A stretch of DNA of 64,000 nt from Legionella steigerwaltii (GTDB taxonomy: Bacteria; Pseudomonadota; Gammaproteobacteria; Legionellales; Legionellaceae): assembly GCF_001468065.1 (NCBI RefSeq), contig NZ_LNYZ01000030.1:38880-102879 (forward strand). The letters are read 5' to 3'. The translations under genes and the position numbers were made by a program. Shown here in pieces: positions 17,591-27,400 of this stretch. Position 1 is the stretch's first letter, and each line of letters begins with the position of its first letter. A model generated the notes under the pieces. The model worked only from the letters and a program-made list of their open reading frames with translations, was not told the origin of the DNA and did not search any database.

Positions 17591-18118
17591 CTATTTGGCT
17601 TGTTCCACTTTTATATCTCGAGTTCCGGTTCTAGATTCCGTTTTTTTAGGTAAATCAACCCAAAGCATCCCTTTCTTAAACGTCGCTTTCGCTTTAGTTA
17701 AATCAACGGTAGAAGGCAAAGAGATAGATCGCTCATATTTCCCAAAGCTGATTTCTCGGGCAATATATTTCTTACCTTCATTTTTTGTCGAACAGGATTT
17801 CTCGCCACTTACAGTGAGTATATTGTCCAAAATAGAGACCTTAATGTCTTTTTCGTCCATGCCAGGCATTTCTAGCTGAACACAAAAATGCTCTTTATCT
17901 TCAACAATGTCCATTGAAGGAGCAAGATCCAGTTTTTCAAATTGTCCCCAATTAAATTTGGTTGGGGAAAAAAAGTCATTAAAGTCACTAAATAATCTAT
18001 CCACTTCGTTTTGCAGACTTAAAAAAGGGTTTTGTGAACGATTAATTTGAATGGACCTCCCTTTACTGGACGCTCCTTTGCTGGGAGTTCCTTTCTTAAA
18101 TTGCGTTACTTTACTCAT
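17591..18118 (-). CDS. Small heat-shock protein Hsp20 (alpha-crystallin family)
   Basis: This is an ATP-independent chaperone that holds unfolding proteins. A basic N-terminal tail (~1-30) precedes NPFLSLQNEVDRLFSDFNDFF. The alpha-crystallin domain spans ~60-160, from SMDIVEDKEHFCVQLEMPGM through ILTVSGEK to the conserved ATFKKGMLWVDLPKK. The 175-residue length is usual for class A enterobacterial/legionellal Hsp20. A strong GGAGGTG ribosome site lies before the ATG at 18118. A TTGACA sequence is visible further upstream, but I could not place a convincing heat-shock sigma-32 promoter. Confidence 0.93.
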   Translation of the reverse strand: MSKVTQFKKGTPSKGASSKGRSIQINRSQNPFLSLQNEVDRLFSDFNDFFSPTKFNWGQFEKLDLAPSMDIVEDKEHFCVQLEMPGMDEKDIKVSILDNILTVSGEKSCSTKNEGKKYIAREISFGKYERSISLPSTVDLTKAKATFKKGMLWVDLPKKTESRTGTRDIKVEQAK

Positions 18119-18255
18119 GATGCACCTCCATATAATCTATGGTACCTAATAAAAATTTTGGTACATAAAATAGCTTTGTCAAATGAGCTCGTCAGAGAGC
18201 AATATGAAGTAAACATTTCAAGAGATAGGGATATAAAATGGTTCAGTGACCCCCA

Positions 18256-18783
18256 TTAAATACCTTGTTTTTCCGGATTTCTGTAATTCATCCAAAGCAA
18301 GAGGAAGGCAATGACAGGCATGAAGATATCCGTCCAAAATACGCTTCCTGCGTTACCAGGTTCAAAATTATGAGCAACGATCATTTGATAAAGATGCACG
18401 CCCGCCGCCCCCCATAAGAACAGGGCAGGAACTATAATCGTTGCAGCACGAAAAGCAATTGAACCTTTAAAGCTAATTATTCCGTTCACAGCAATTCCCA
18501 AACTGGCAAAGCCGACTTCCATTTGAAATGGGCTTTGTGGCCAGCCAATAAACTGAGCAGTAAAATCGCCGAAGAAAACATGCATTACAAAGTTAAACAA
18601 ATAGGCCAATCCGACATTAAACAACAAATACCAAGAAAAAATGATTTCAATAACCTTGGCCTTTTTCATTTGTCTTGAGTAAATTAAACATTCTAGAAGG
18701 GCGCATATCAAACCAAGTATAAAAAAGGTCAATGTGAAATTGCTCATTGCCAAAGCAATCAAATTAGCCATAACACCGTCCAT
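18256..18783 (-). CDS. Membrane protein (DUF6790-like), 175 aa
   Basis: The protein has about five membrane helices: residues ~15-32, 45-68, 85-103, 110-130 and 145-165. A short polar loop YSRQMKKAK lies between the first two. It resembles small integral membrane proteins grouped as DUF6790, with YLLFNVGLAYLFNFVMH and FGDFTAQFIGWPQSPFQMEV as the most typical stretches. No transport or catalytic motif is visible. It lies between Hsp20 and the two-component genes with its own promoter region. The family name is from memory and moderately sure. Confidence 0.75.
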   Translation of the reverse strand: MDGVMANLIALAMSNFTLTFFILGLICALLECLIYSRQMKKAKVIEIIFSWYLLFNVGLAYLFNFVMHVFFGDFTAQFIGWPQSPFQMEVGFASLGIAVNGIISFKGSIAFRAATIIVPALFLWGAAGVHLYQMIVAHNFEPGNAGSVFWTDIFMPVIAFLLLWMNYRNPEKQGI

Positions 18784-19193
18784 TGGTAATGGTATTGTAT
18801 TTTAAACATAAACTACCCGAAAAGCGTATCAAACACAATTCATAAAAAATCGCATACTGTTCAATACAGTTGAATACTTTATTTTCAATCAAATTCTGCT
18901 TTCAGGATGAAAAAATTTAATTAACATATTGTAAATAAAAAAGAAATTTATTATAAGGCACTTAATTTTACCTTCAATAGGAACAGCCTGAACTGATAAC
19001 TAAGGTTAACCAGAATAAACTATAAAGTGTACATCAATTAATATGAAGCAACCTTTCTTTTATATAAAGAAAATAATAAAAGGCGGACTAAGTTTTTCCC
19101 AGCACAATGGAAAAATAAATTTCTATATTGGAAACACAAATCCAACCCGGAAAATCTGGGGTTTACTACTTAGTGCATATGGGAAATAGTTAC
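18784..19193. promoter_or_regulatory. 410-bp AT-rich intergenic region before the two-component pair
   Basis: No ORF of note is found here. It contains a small dyad, ACTGTTCAATACAGT, near 18857-18871 that could be an operator, and AT-rich stretches that can hold promoters for the divergent genes at 18783 and 19194. No clear -35/-10 pair can be assigned with confidence. Confidence 0.35.
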
Positions 19194-19847
19194 ATGAAAA
19201 AAGAAATAAATGAAAGTTCTCACACATGTAATATTTCAAAACTAGTCCATGAAATAAATCAACCATTAACAGCAATTAAAGCCTATCTAGGTGGTTGTGA
19301 ACTTAGATTGCAAAAAAATGATTTAAGCTCAGTGCAAATGATGAATGTTTTACAAACAATTAATAAACACATTGAGTTATTGCAAAAGAAAATTTATTCC
19401 CTGCATGACCTCATAGCCCAAGAAAATTTTATAGCGCCACAAAGTATTGACGTTCTGATTACAGAAATTACTTCGTTATATTCCTATGAAATTGAATACC
19501 ATAACATTGGGTTAAGCATGGACTTTCATGCAAATATTCCTGACCTCCCGATAAATAAACTTCCCCTCAAACAGGTTTTATTTCGCTTATTGAAGCACTG
19601 CATCGCAACTGTAGAAGAAAACAAGATACAAAATGCCCAGTTGGAAATCCAAACCATCATTCATGAGGACGCTATTAACATTATGATAAAAAGTAATTTG
19701 CCAATGAAGGAAGACAATTTGGAAAGGGAGTTAGCTTATTGTCGTACCTTGCTCAATGTAAATAATGGAACCTTATCGGCTGATTTATTAGCTAATGGTA
19801 TTTGTTTTCAAATAATAATCACTAAAGGTAATGGATATGCCATATAA
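19194..19847 (+). CDS. Soluble histidine-kinase-like protein with degenerate ATPase domain
   Basis: The protein has an H-box, KLVHEINQPLTAIKAYLGG, near its N-terminus, typical of HisKA domains in FixL/NtrB-like kinases. The following region (~60-210) has the layout of the catalytic domain, but the N-box Asn and the DxGxG and GxGL glycines are not visible. ATP binding is therefore doubtful. There is no sensor domain and no membrane segment. It overlaps the start of the FixJ-type regulator gene, so the two are translationally coupled. It may act as a phosphatase or as a scaffold for phosphotransfer. The start is uncertain: ATG at 19194 or 19179, or TTG at 19128. Confidence 0.7.
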   Translation: MKKEINESSHTCNISKLVHEINQPLTAIKAYLGGCELRLQKNDLSSVQMMNVLQTINKHIELLQKKIYSLHDLIAQENFIAPQSIDVLITEITSLYSYEIEYHNIGLSMDFHANIPDLPINKLPLKQVLFRLLKHCIATVEENKIQNAQLEIQTIIHEDAINIMIKSNLPMKEDNLERELAYCRTLLNVNNGTLSADLLANGICFQIIITKGNGYAI

Positions 19848-20475
19848 CAATACAAACGTTTTTATCGTCGATGATGATCCTGAAATTTGCAAATCATTTC
19901 GCTGGTTATTTGAATCGATAAATCTTCACGTTCAAACTTATACAAATGCTAAAGATTTTCTCGATAATTATAATAATCAAAGTGGATGCTTGATCATCGA
20001 TGTGCGCATGCCAGTAATGAGCGGTTTAGAATTATTAGAGCAATTGAATGCATCAAAAAATCAATTGTCAGTAATCATCATTACAGGTTATGGTGATATT
20101 TCTATGGCCATACGCGCTATGAAAGCAGGAGCCGAAGATTTCATTCTTAAACCAGTCAATCATCAAATTTTATTAGAAATCACGCAAAGATGCCTCAAAA
20201 AAATTAAACGGAATACAACGCAATCACAAACAGACCTTCAAGAACGAATGAACGGATTAACCAGGCGTGAAAAACAGGTCATGGATTTGGTTGTTGAAGG
20301 CAAACTTAATAAACAGATTGCTCATGAACTTAATATATCTATATCCACAGTTGAAGTTCATCGTGCTAATGTCATGAGAAAAATGGAAGTCAAATCCTTA
20401 GCTGAGCTGATAAAAATTAATCTAATTTATGACGGAATTATTGATTCCCCAGCTTTCTCCGATGAGAAGCTTTAG
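19837..20475 (+). CDS. FixJ/NarL-type response regulator
   Basis: This two-domain transcription regulator has a receiver at ~1-120: FIVDDDPEICKSFRWLF with the acidic pocket, IIDVRMPVMSGLELL with the phospho-acceptor Asp, IIITGYGDI, and Lys in DFILKPVNH. A LuxR-type helix-turn-helix spans ~145-205: LTRREKQVMDLVVEGKLNKQI, then STVEVHRANVMRKM. The order and sequence are close to FixJ. Its start overlaps the preceding kinase-like gene. AAAGG fits ATG 19837 better than ATG 19831. Targets are unknown; a decayed kinase/receiver relic and a cupredoxin gene follow. Confidence 0.88.
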   Translation: MPYNNTNVFIVDDDPEICKSFRWLFESINLHVQTYTNAKDFLDNYNNQSGCLIIDVRMPVMSGLELLEQLNASKNQLSVIIITGYGDISMAIRAMKAGAEDFILKPVNHQILLEITQRCLKKIKRNTTQSQTDLQERMNGLTRREKQVMDLVVEGKLNKQIAHELNISISTVEVHRANVMRKMEVKSLAELIKINLIYDGIIDSPAFSDEKL

Positions 20476-20480
20476 TTTGG

Positions 20481-20867
20481 GCTTTGGAATATGCAGGATT
20501 TTCAACTGCGGCCGTTCATGATGGCCAAGAAGCTTTAAACATACCTGAAAAAGATCCCATCCCAATAGCTATTAAAAGATGAGTTAATATTGATTACTTT
20601 GAAAGATATTACTCATGTACGTCAACTCCTGAGCTCACCATTCAAACAATTGATAAAGAGTATGAATACATTGAAATTCATTTCCGTGATAACGGACCAG
20701 GTATTATTCCCGAACATCAAGACAAAATTTTTCATTCCTACTTTACCACTAAAGCTCAAGGGTCTGGTTTAGGACTTACTATTTGTAGAGATCTTATCGA
20801 GCTGCATGGCGGTAAACTTTACATTCCTGGTTTATTTTTACTTTACCAAAGCAGTAGAATTCATTGA
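20481..20867 (+). pseudogene. Relic of a receiver/histidine-kinase pair
   Basis: From 20481 one frame reads ALEYAGFSTAAVHDGQEAL, a receiver-domain helix-strand unit, and stops near 20580. Another frame then reads IEIHFRDNGPGIIPEH and GSGLGLTICRDLIELHGG. These are the G1 and G2 boxes of a histidine-kinase ATPase domain, ending in an out-of-family tail. No start or H-box is left. The pieces look like the remains of a deleted two-component gene joined by loss of internal DNA. Confidence 0.7.
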
Positions 20868-20913
20868 ATTGTTCGTTTAATCTACACCTACTTATTCACG
20901 TAGGGTTTCAAAT

Positions 20914-21393
20914 ATGATACATACATTTCCAAAAACGATTATTGTGACCATTTTATGCTCAGGAGCTTTTATCAAATCAGCATTTGCACATGCGCACCAT
21001 GAAACAAGCTCGGTAGGAAGTCCAGCGAATGCAACAAAAACTACCAAAACGATTCAAGTGACTGCTTCCGATGACATGCGTTTTAACTTTTCACAAAAAC
21101 TTAAATTTCATGATGGTGAAATTATAACCTTTAAAGTGACTAATATAGGAAAAGTACCTCATGAGTTTTCAGTTGGTGATGAAAAGGAACAAAAAGCACA
21201 CCAAGAAATGATGCGGGCTATGCCTGGTATGGTCCATGAAGACGGTAATACAATTACAATTAATCCCGGTGAGACGAAAACGTTAACCTGGAAATTTAAA
21301 TCAAATCCAAAACATGAGGTAGTATTTGCCTGTAATATCCCAGGCCATTTTGAGGCAGGTATGTATAAGAAAGTGAACGTTACAAACGCCTAA
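20914..21393 (+). CDS. Periplasmic cupredoxin-like copper protein
   Basis: A signal peptide is present, probably cleaved after SAFA near residue 25, followed by a His-rich start (HAHHETSS). The cupredoxin domain covers ~45-158. The type-1 copper ligands are all in place: His in VPHEFSVGD, then Cys, His and Met in FACNIPGHFEAGM. It should bind one copper and act in electron transfer or copper handling in the periplasm. A methionine-rich stretch HQEMMRAMPGMVHE could bind extra metal. It is intact although the DNA on both sides is decayed. A hairpin terminator follows. Confidence 0.88.
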   Translation: MIHTFPKTIIVTILCSGAFIKSAFAHAHHETSSVGSPANATKTTKTIQVTASDDMRFNFSQKLKFHDGEIITFKVTNIGKVPHEFSVGDEKEQKAHQEMMRAMPGMVHEDGNTITINPGETKTLTWKFKSNPKHEVVFACNIPGHFEAGMYKKVNVTNA

Positions 21394-21405
21394 AATAAAT
21401 CTCTA

Positions 21406-21427
21406 AGTCCTCAAAAATTTGGGGACT
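21406..21427 (+). terminator. Terminator of the cupredoxin gene
   Basis: The hairpin is AGTCC..GGGGACT with an AT-rich loop, 13 bases after the stop codon. The following CGTTATTT is only weakly T-rich. Confidence 0.55.
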
Positions 21428-21588
21428 CGTTATTTCCATATTCGTATCTTTTTAAAATATACCTACTTCCCTCAATTTTATTAGGGAGAATCGCAATTGT
21501 TAACCAACACATCTAGAAATTAAAATTTCTAGTCCCTTGTCAAAGAATCGCTGTTTCAGAAAAATAATTCAATAAGGATATTTTATTT

Positions 21589-21862
21589 ATGGGTCGTAAA
21601 GTAGCTATAGTTACGGGGGGAAACGGTGGTATTGGTTCTGCAATTTGCAGAGTGTGAACGCTTCGCTCAGAATATCCTGGAATGGTTTGGCCGCATTGAT
21701 GTTCTTGTGAACAATGCTGGCATTACCTGTGACTCGAGTTTTAAAAAGATGTCTCCTGAACAATGGCAACAAACTATAGACACCAACTTGACGAGTGTAT
21801 TTAAATGGTGGTCAATACATGTAACCACTATGCTGTCATATCTCTTAATGAAACTGGACTAA
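21589..21862 (+). pseudogene. Acetoacetyl-CoA reductase (PhaB-like) relic
   Basis: ATG at 21589 starts MGRKVAIVTGGNGGIGSAIC, the NAD(P)-binding end of a short-chain dehydrogenase, and stops after a few residues. Another frame then reads FGRIDVLVNNAGIT and FKKMSPEQWQQTIDTNLTSV, which are typical of PhaB. About 50 residues between the two blocks are missing. The catalytic Ser-Tyr-Lys part is gone, because the frame ends soon after FKWW. An internal deletion and a 3' truncation explain this. In the family it makes 3-hydroxybutyryl-CoA for polyhydroxybutyrate. Confidence 0.82.
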
Positions 21863-21880
21863 TCTAGGAATGAAGTCTTT

Positions 21881-22027
21881 ATGTATAATAAAAAATTAGA
21901 GACGTTGTATGAAAAAACAGAAGATCAAATCGATGGTATCGTATTGTATCTATTGAAAAAATATGCTGTAAAGAACGAACTTTTGCCAAGCTTTGATACT
22001 GAATTGCAGGAAGAGAATGAAATTTAA
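21881..22027 (+). CDS. Small acidic ORF, 48 aa
   Basis: The ORF follows the PhaB relic by 18 bases and has AGGA about 11 bases before its ATG. The peptide is helical and charged (KKLETLYEKTEDQIDGIVLY) with an acidic end (ELQEENEI). I do not recognise it. It could be a real small protein, or the truncated start of a gene lost in the same decay as its neighbours. Confidence 0.35.
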   Translation: MYNKKLETLYEKTEDQIDGIVLYLLKKYAVKNELLPSFDTELQEENEI

Positions 22028-22453
22028 AATAGATCGATGAAATCGATAAAAATGTCTCATACTAATTTTTATAAACATCATTATGAAGGTAGATTGGGCC
22101 ATTTGATTTGATGTATTCTCACCTTTTAATTTGTTTACTCCGTAACTTCTACGTCCCGCGGACAAGCCGCGGGACGTAGGGAATAAAAGATATTCAGTTT
22201 TAAAAGGTGAAAATCCCTCTGGTCATTTGCCCCACATTAGACACTCTGTCATTCCACAGGGACGACAAAGATATGAGAAAATAATCTAAACCATTACATT
22301 AATCGTTAAACCACTTCGCAGTTCCTCTTATTCTTTCTGATATGTTCCCTGTTCCCATATTAATAAATTTTCATTTTTGCAGTAGCAAAAGCAAAATGGT
22401 TCTTTGCTGAAAAGAATTAGCAAACATTCTTTTCAAAATGCTCCGCTGCCAAA
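22028..22453. other. 426-bp non-coding region with a 31-bp perfect palindrome
   Basis: No convincing gene is found. At 22149-22179 a perfect inverted repeat, CTACGTCCCGCGG and its complement, spans a five-base loop. A diverged piece of the same unit (CACGGACAAGCCGC) is at about 60968. The palindrome has no T-run after it, so it is more likely a dispersed repeat than a terminator. The rest is AT-rich and lies downstream of the malic enzyme gene. Confidence 0.6.
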
Positions 22454-23869
22454 TTATGTTTTAATTTTACGCGCCACTCCAGTTTTAATGGCCGCCTCTT
22501 TAACTGCTTGAGCTACCCTTTTTACCACACTTGTATCAAATACGCTGGGAACAATGTAACTACAGCTTAAATACTGCTCCTCTATAGAGTTTGCTATCGC
22601 ATATGCTGCTGCGAGCTTCATTTCTTCATTAATCTCAGTAGCCATACAATCAAGCGCGCCTCTAAAAATACCTGGAAAACAGAGTACATTATTAATTTGG
22701 TTTGGATAATCACTGCGTCCTGTTGCAACAATGGCAGCATATTTTTTTGCATCCTCAGGCATTATTTCAGGCATGGGATTAGCCATGGCAAAAACAATCG
22801 CATCTCGATTCATTTTTTTTATGTCTTTGGCATCAATCACACCAGGTTTTGAAACACCAATAAATACATCTGCTCCCTTAATCGCATCATGCACAGTACC
22901 TTTTTCAAGATTGGGATTTGTATGTTCCGCATACCACTGATGGACTGGATGTAAACCAGGTTTTCCGGCATAAAGCACCCCATCACAATCACATCCAATA
23001 ATGTTTTTCACCCCTAAGTTTAATAACATTTTGGTACTTGCCGTCCCGGCAGCACCAATACCAACTACAACTACTTTAATCTCTTCCAATTTCTTCTTAA
23101 CTAATTTGAGTGAGTTAATCATTGCCGCAGCCAGCACTACCGCCGTACCATGTTGATCATCATGAAATACCGGGATATCCAGTTCTTTCTTAAGTCGCTC
23201 CTCCACTTCAAAACAACGGGGTGCGGAAATATCTTCTAAATTAATCCCACCGAATACTGGGGCAATATGCTTTATGGTTGCAACAATTTCATCCACATTT
23301 TGAGTATTCAAGCAAATAGGAAATGCATCGACATGCGCAAATTCTTTAAACAGTAATGCCTTCCCCTCCATAACTGGAATGGCAGCGTAAGGTCCCATAT
23401 CACCCAGACCTAACACTGCAGTCCCGTCAGAAACTACCGCGACTGTATTTTTTTTAATGGTTAGATTAAAAACATCTTCAGGTTTTTTATAAATCGAAGT
23501 GCAAATTCGCGCAACACCAGGGGTGTAGGCGATCGACAGATCATCTCGTGTCTTTAATGGAATACGACCTTTAATTTCAATTTTTCCACCTAGATGAGCG
23601 AGAAAGGTACGATCAGACACGTGAATTACTTCCAAATTAGGAATGGCGCGCAGCAGATCAACGATTAGTTCTGCATGTTTTGGGCCACATGTGTAAATGG
23701 TAATATCACGTATCTGAGCATCTGTTTCAACACGAACAATATCAATCGCGCCAATTTGCCCACCTTCTTTTTCGATAGCAGCCGCTAATTTTCCAAAAGT
23801 GCCAGGAACATTTTTTATGCGAATTCGCATGGTAATGCTATTTGAGGCAGAACACTTTTGATTTCTCAT
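22454..23869 (-). CDS. Malic enzyme with N-terminal ACT domain
   Basis: This enzyme converts malate to pyruvate and CO2 with reduction of NAD(P). Residues ~10-90 are an ACT regulatory domain (MRIRIKNVPGTFGKLAAAIE). The malic-enzyme N-domain follows with LSIAYTPGVARIC near 120, VSDGTAVLGLGDMG near 150 and MEGKALLFKEFAHVDAFPI. Metal and substrate residues lie in FGGINLEDISAPRCFEVE and IPVFHDDQHGTAV. The dinucleotide fold is VVVGIGAAGTAST near 275. The 471-residue length is that of the short bacterial form plus ACT. The ACT domain suggests allosteric control by an amino acid. It is the only gene between the PHB relic and yacG. Confidence 0.95.
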   Translation of the reverse strand: MRNQKCSASNSITMRIRIKNVPGTFGKLAAAIEKEGGQIGAIDIVRVETDAQIRDITIYTCGPKHAELIVDLLRAIPNLEVIHVSDRTFLAHLGGKIEIKGRIPLKTRDDLSIAYTPGVARICTSIYKKPEDVFNLTIKKNTVAVVSDGTAVLGLGDMGPYAAIPVMEGKALLFKEFAHVDAFPICLNTQNVDEIVATIKHIAPVFGGINLEDISAPRCFEVEERLKKELDIPVFHDDQHGTAVVLAAAMINSLKLVKKKLEEIKVVVVGIGAAGTASTKMLLNLGVKNIIGCDCDGVLYAGKPGLHPVHQWYAEHTNPNLEKGTVHDAIKGADVFIGVSKPGVIDAKDIKKMNRDAIVFAMANPMPEIMPEDAKKYAAIVATGRSDYPNQINNVLCFPGIFRGALDCMATEINEEMKLAAAYAIANSIEEQYLSCSYIVPSVFDTSVVKRVAQAVKEAAIKTGVARKIKT

Positions 23870-23923
23870 AGCAACTCCTTATCCCATGTCTTAAAATAAA
23901 CTCCCAAGTTTTTCTTTAAGAAT

Positions 23924-24130
23924 TTAAGTATAGTCGTTTCCGCTATTATCGATTCCATTTATAAACTCTGGATCCATGGGTTTTCCAGGAATTTTACGAG
24001 TTTCACTAGCCCATTCTCCTAAATCAATGAGTTTACATCGGTCTGAACAAAAAGGCTTAAAGGGGTTCTCCGGATACCAGGTATTTTGTTTCCCACACGT
24101 AGGGCAGATAATTTTTTGATGGTTACTCAT
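23924..24130 (-). CDS. yacG: DNA gyrase inhibitor YacG
   Basis: This small zinc protein has the four-Cys pattern [12 protein letters not shown] and [16 protein letters not shown], which defines YacG, an inhibitor that binds the GyrB C-terminal region. The 68-residue length from ATG at 24130 matches the family. A longer frame from 24175 adds a hydrophobic extension not found in the family and is rejected. The acidic C-terminus ([15 protein letters not shown]) is also usual. Confidence 0.92.
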   Translation of the reverse strand: MSNHQKIICPTCGKQNTWYPENPFKPFCSDRCKLIDLGEWASETRKIPGKPMDPEFINGIDNSGNDYT

Positions 24131-24280
24131 AACAATCTTCGTTAATTGATGTAGTACGGAGTATGCGATATACAACCGATAATTTTCAACTCACCTTTTA
24201 CATCTATAAGTATAGTACTTAGCAAAGTGTTTCATTGATATGAATAATTAAATTTTAGTAAAACAAAATCCCTTTTCGAT

Positions 24281-24345
24281 CCGCCTCCCTCTCCAGCGTG
24301 AGAGATTTGAATAATATGATGACGTCCATCTAGGGAGAGGAAAGG
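24281..24345. repeat. Intergenic CCTCCCTCTCC/GGGAGAGG repeat, copy 2 (short)
   Basis: A CGCCTCCCTCTCC arm and a TAGGGAGAGG arm flank about 40 AT-rich bases. It belongs to the same general class as the repeats at 10851 and 33241. It lies in the ~320-base gap between yacG and the large gene at 24449; the rest of that gap is AT-rich with no gene visible. Confidence 0.5.
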
Positions 24346-24448
24346 TCATGAATAGTTATAAATGATTAAATAATTTCAACACGCTTATTTTTGCATCTGA
24401 AGTGCCTTATTTGTTAGCATACCGGCAATTTAATTAAAACTAAAAAAA

Positions 24449-27400
24449 ATGCCTGATAAGAAATTTGACATTCTTTCGTACACCATTGATCAGGATCAAG
24501 TTACAGTTGCCAATCAATGGGCTGACACATTTATATACAATTCAAAAGATGACATTGCCGCAAACATGTCCCAGTTACTATTGGCTTGTTTGGCTTGCGG
24601 CGACTTCAAGACACGTACGTATCTGTCCCGGTCATCTGAATTACAAGCCCCCTCAGATCAATTAACCATCGCGGATTATTTATCCCATGCCAGCCGCATT
24701 GTTCTGGACTATCAAGAACTGACTGAGACGAATAGAAAAGAGCTATTAAATTATTTTCCCACTCCAGGGGTAAAAAATACTGTTTTTTCCCGCTCGGCCA
24801 CTCATAATGTGAGTCGCAACATCAAAGGAACAGTTATCGAAGGCAAGGGGGTTTTGTTGGGTCTGGCGGGGCAATTACCCAGTCTAATCAAAACACCTCA
24901 AGATTTTGGTATTAACATCGCCATGGGTGGAATGGGAAAGACAAATTTTTATGGAAATAAAATATCAGACAATGGCTGCAGTGGACATTTGTATTTTCAC
25001 CGCAATGATAGCGATAACTTACTCCTGTTTGGACTTGAACAAACAGCACCCCCAGCTTCCGCCTTAGAATTCCTATTAGGGGCAAAAAAATATCCTGAAG
25101 AGGTACAACAAAATCACGACCAATTTGGTCAAGGACATTCCTTAAAAGGAGCCTCTGATACGTACACTGCTGCAGGTTCTTTATATTTTAGTGACCCCGT
25201 TTATCAAGCAAAACTCCTATTGGAAAAAGGAGTTTTTCCACCGGATAAATACGGGGCAATGCAAGTCACAATTACCGACGAAAATTGGCCATACATCAAA
25301 CAATTTCTAGGTAAACTGAAAGCAACTCTTGCTGAAGATGAAAGTCACAAAAAGAAGCTATTGGAACTTCTGTTAAGCAAACCCGCAACAGCAACTGCTG
25401 CTAAACGGGAGTACCTAAGTTATATTGCGCTTGATTTCGATAGTTATTTAAAACGTATTTATCAAATTTTCATTGTTCAGAGTCAATTGGACGTTGAAAA
25501 ACAACTAACCCTCTTTAATTTACAATCTAAGTTATTAGCGACAATTAAACAGTTGCAACAAGGCCATATTGAGAGTTATGAGACCTTTAAAGATCAAATT
25601 ACCGAAATTATTGAAACCAAAGATACGCAACCTGAGTACCAAAGGGCTATTCTTCGTATTCAAAATTTATTTGAATTGCAGCTTGAAATTGATCCAAAAT
25701 TTAAGCAAACGCATGAGGAACTCTTATTAAAAAATCTATATGATGATTTACAAGAGGAAAGTAAAATTATCCTGGAAAGACTATTGGGATTTCAAAGGCA
25801 TTTCCAAGAACTACCTAATGTAAATGAGCTGGAATCGCCACAACGCTTTCTCCAACAAATTGAGATGCACATTAAGGCACTACAAAATCCGTTTTCCACT
25901 ATTTCAGAAGAGATTGATTTATCTTCAAGTTGGGTCATGTGTGAATCTCCTGCTTCCATCACCATGGATTCGATTGAGAAATTAAAACAAACCATAGAGG
26001 ATGCCAAATCATTCACTCAACCCATCACCTTAACAAGCAAAGACGCACTGTCTTTTTCTGAACTCATATCAGTCTGGGAAGAAAAACTTTTGCCTTTTAC
26101 TCAAATCAATCTTATTGATTATAGAGAATTCAACCTGAGCGATTTGGCTAAGCAATTTAATGAGTACGTCGATACTGTAGCGCAACAATCAGAACTATTT
26201 AACTTTTGGAATCATCAACCCCTCCAAACAACGAATCTCTTCGTTGACTTCTTCACCAAACAACCTGAGTATGAACTTGGGCATGATTTTGTTGTGCAAT
26301 ACCGCGAAAGTACGCTCCTTAAACGTTTATTTTACCTAGATCCCGCATGTCTTAATCCATTGGATTTTAAACCCTATAAAGAACTTAATGCAGAATATAA
26401 AAAACATCACCCTAATTCATACTGGTGTAAAGTCAACGAACTTCTTGCAGCAGGCCATGACATAATTCGCACACTCTGCGTTTTAAAAACACAACAAAAT
26501 GCTAAATCTTCATGGGAGGATATGAGTCATACAGTAACTTTATTTCGAGGAGCTATAGAGCAATTCAAAAAAACGAATAAGGACTTGCAACATTTCCACA
26601 ACACCGCTCAAAAATCTCCTGTAGAAGTTTTTGAAAGCCCTTTTTTCTATGCCCTCAACAATGAAGCACTGCAAAAAATGAATGGAGTGCAACTTGCTGC
26701 CGTATGCCTGGAAGAATTGAATGCGACAGCACCCAGTGTTTTGGTAAAACGTATCACGAACCATCAAGCATTGTGGCAACGGATGGATCAATCATTCCAA
26801 AGTGAAGAGTTTAAATTTAAAAAAAGCATAGATGTCGAGAAAAAAATTCTTAGCTTACGGCAAATTCGGTATTTCTGGGAGTTAGTCCAACAGTTTCAAG
26901 AACAGGAGGCTCTGGAAAATAAAAAGGACATTTTTGTGACACTGCAGAGTGCCCTGAAAGAATCCTCCTCTATCTTTGGAGCTGCTGAAGCCATTGAAAA
27001 TGCTCAAAAAGAGATGGGGCAACTGCAAGAGTATGTACTACAACAGCAAAATTTAGCAACAGAGCAAGATAAAGCAATAGCACTGAGCTTACTCGAAGAA
27101 AAACATAATAATCTTCCAGAAAAACAACGAAAACACTATGAATCTCAATTGATTCAGGCAAAAAAAGATACTTATCAATTTTATCTTGAGAAAATCAATG
27201 CATCGCAAAACATTGAAGAGAGGAAAACACTATTTACTATATTAAACCAATTATTTGGAAAACTGCCTCCTGATGTACAAAAGCAATTTCAGATGGAACA
27301 TAAAATCAAACAAATAGAAAATATTTTGTATGGATATTGTGACCGGCTAAAAAATGCAACCACAGTCACCGATAAGAAACGTATATTTGATGACCCAATA

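Noticed and set aside
22149..22179. 31-bp palindrome as a rho-independent terminator
   Set aside because: No T-run follows on either strand and no gene ends close by; it is better read as a dispersed repeat.
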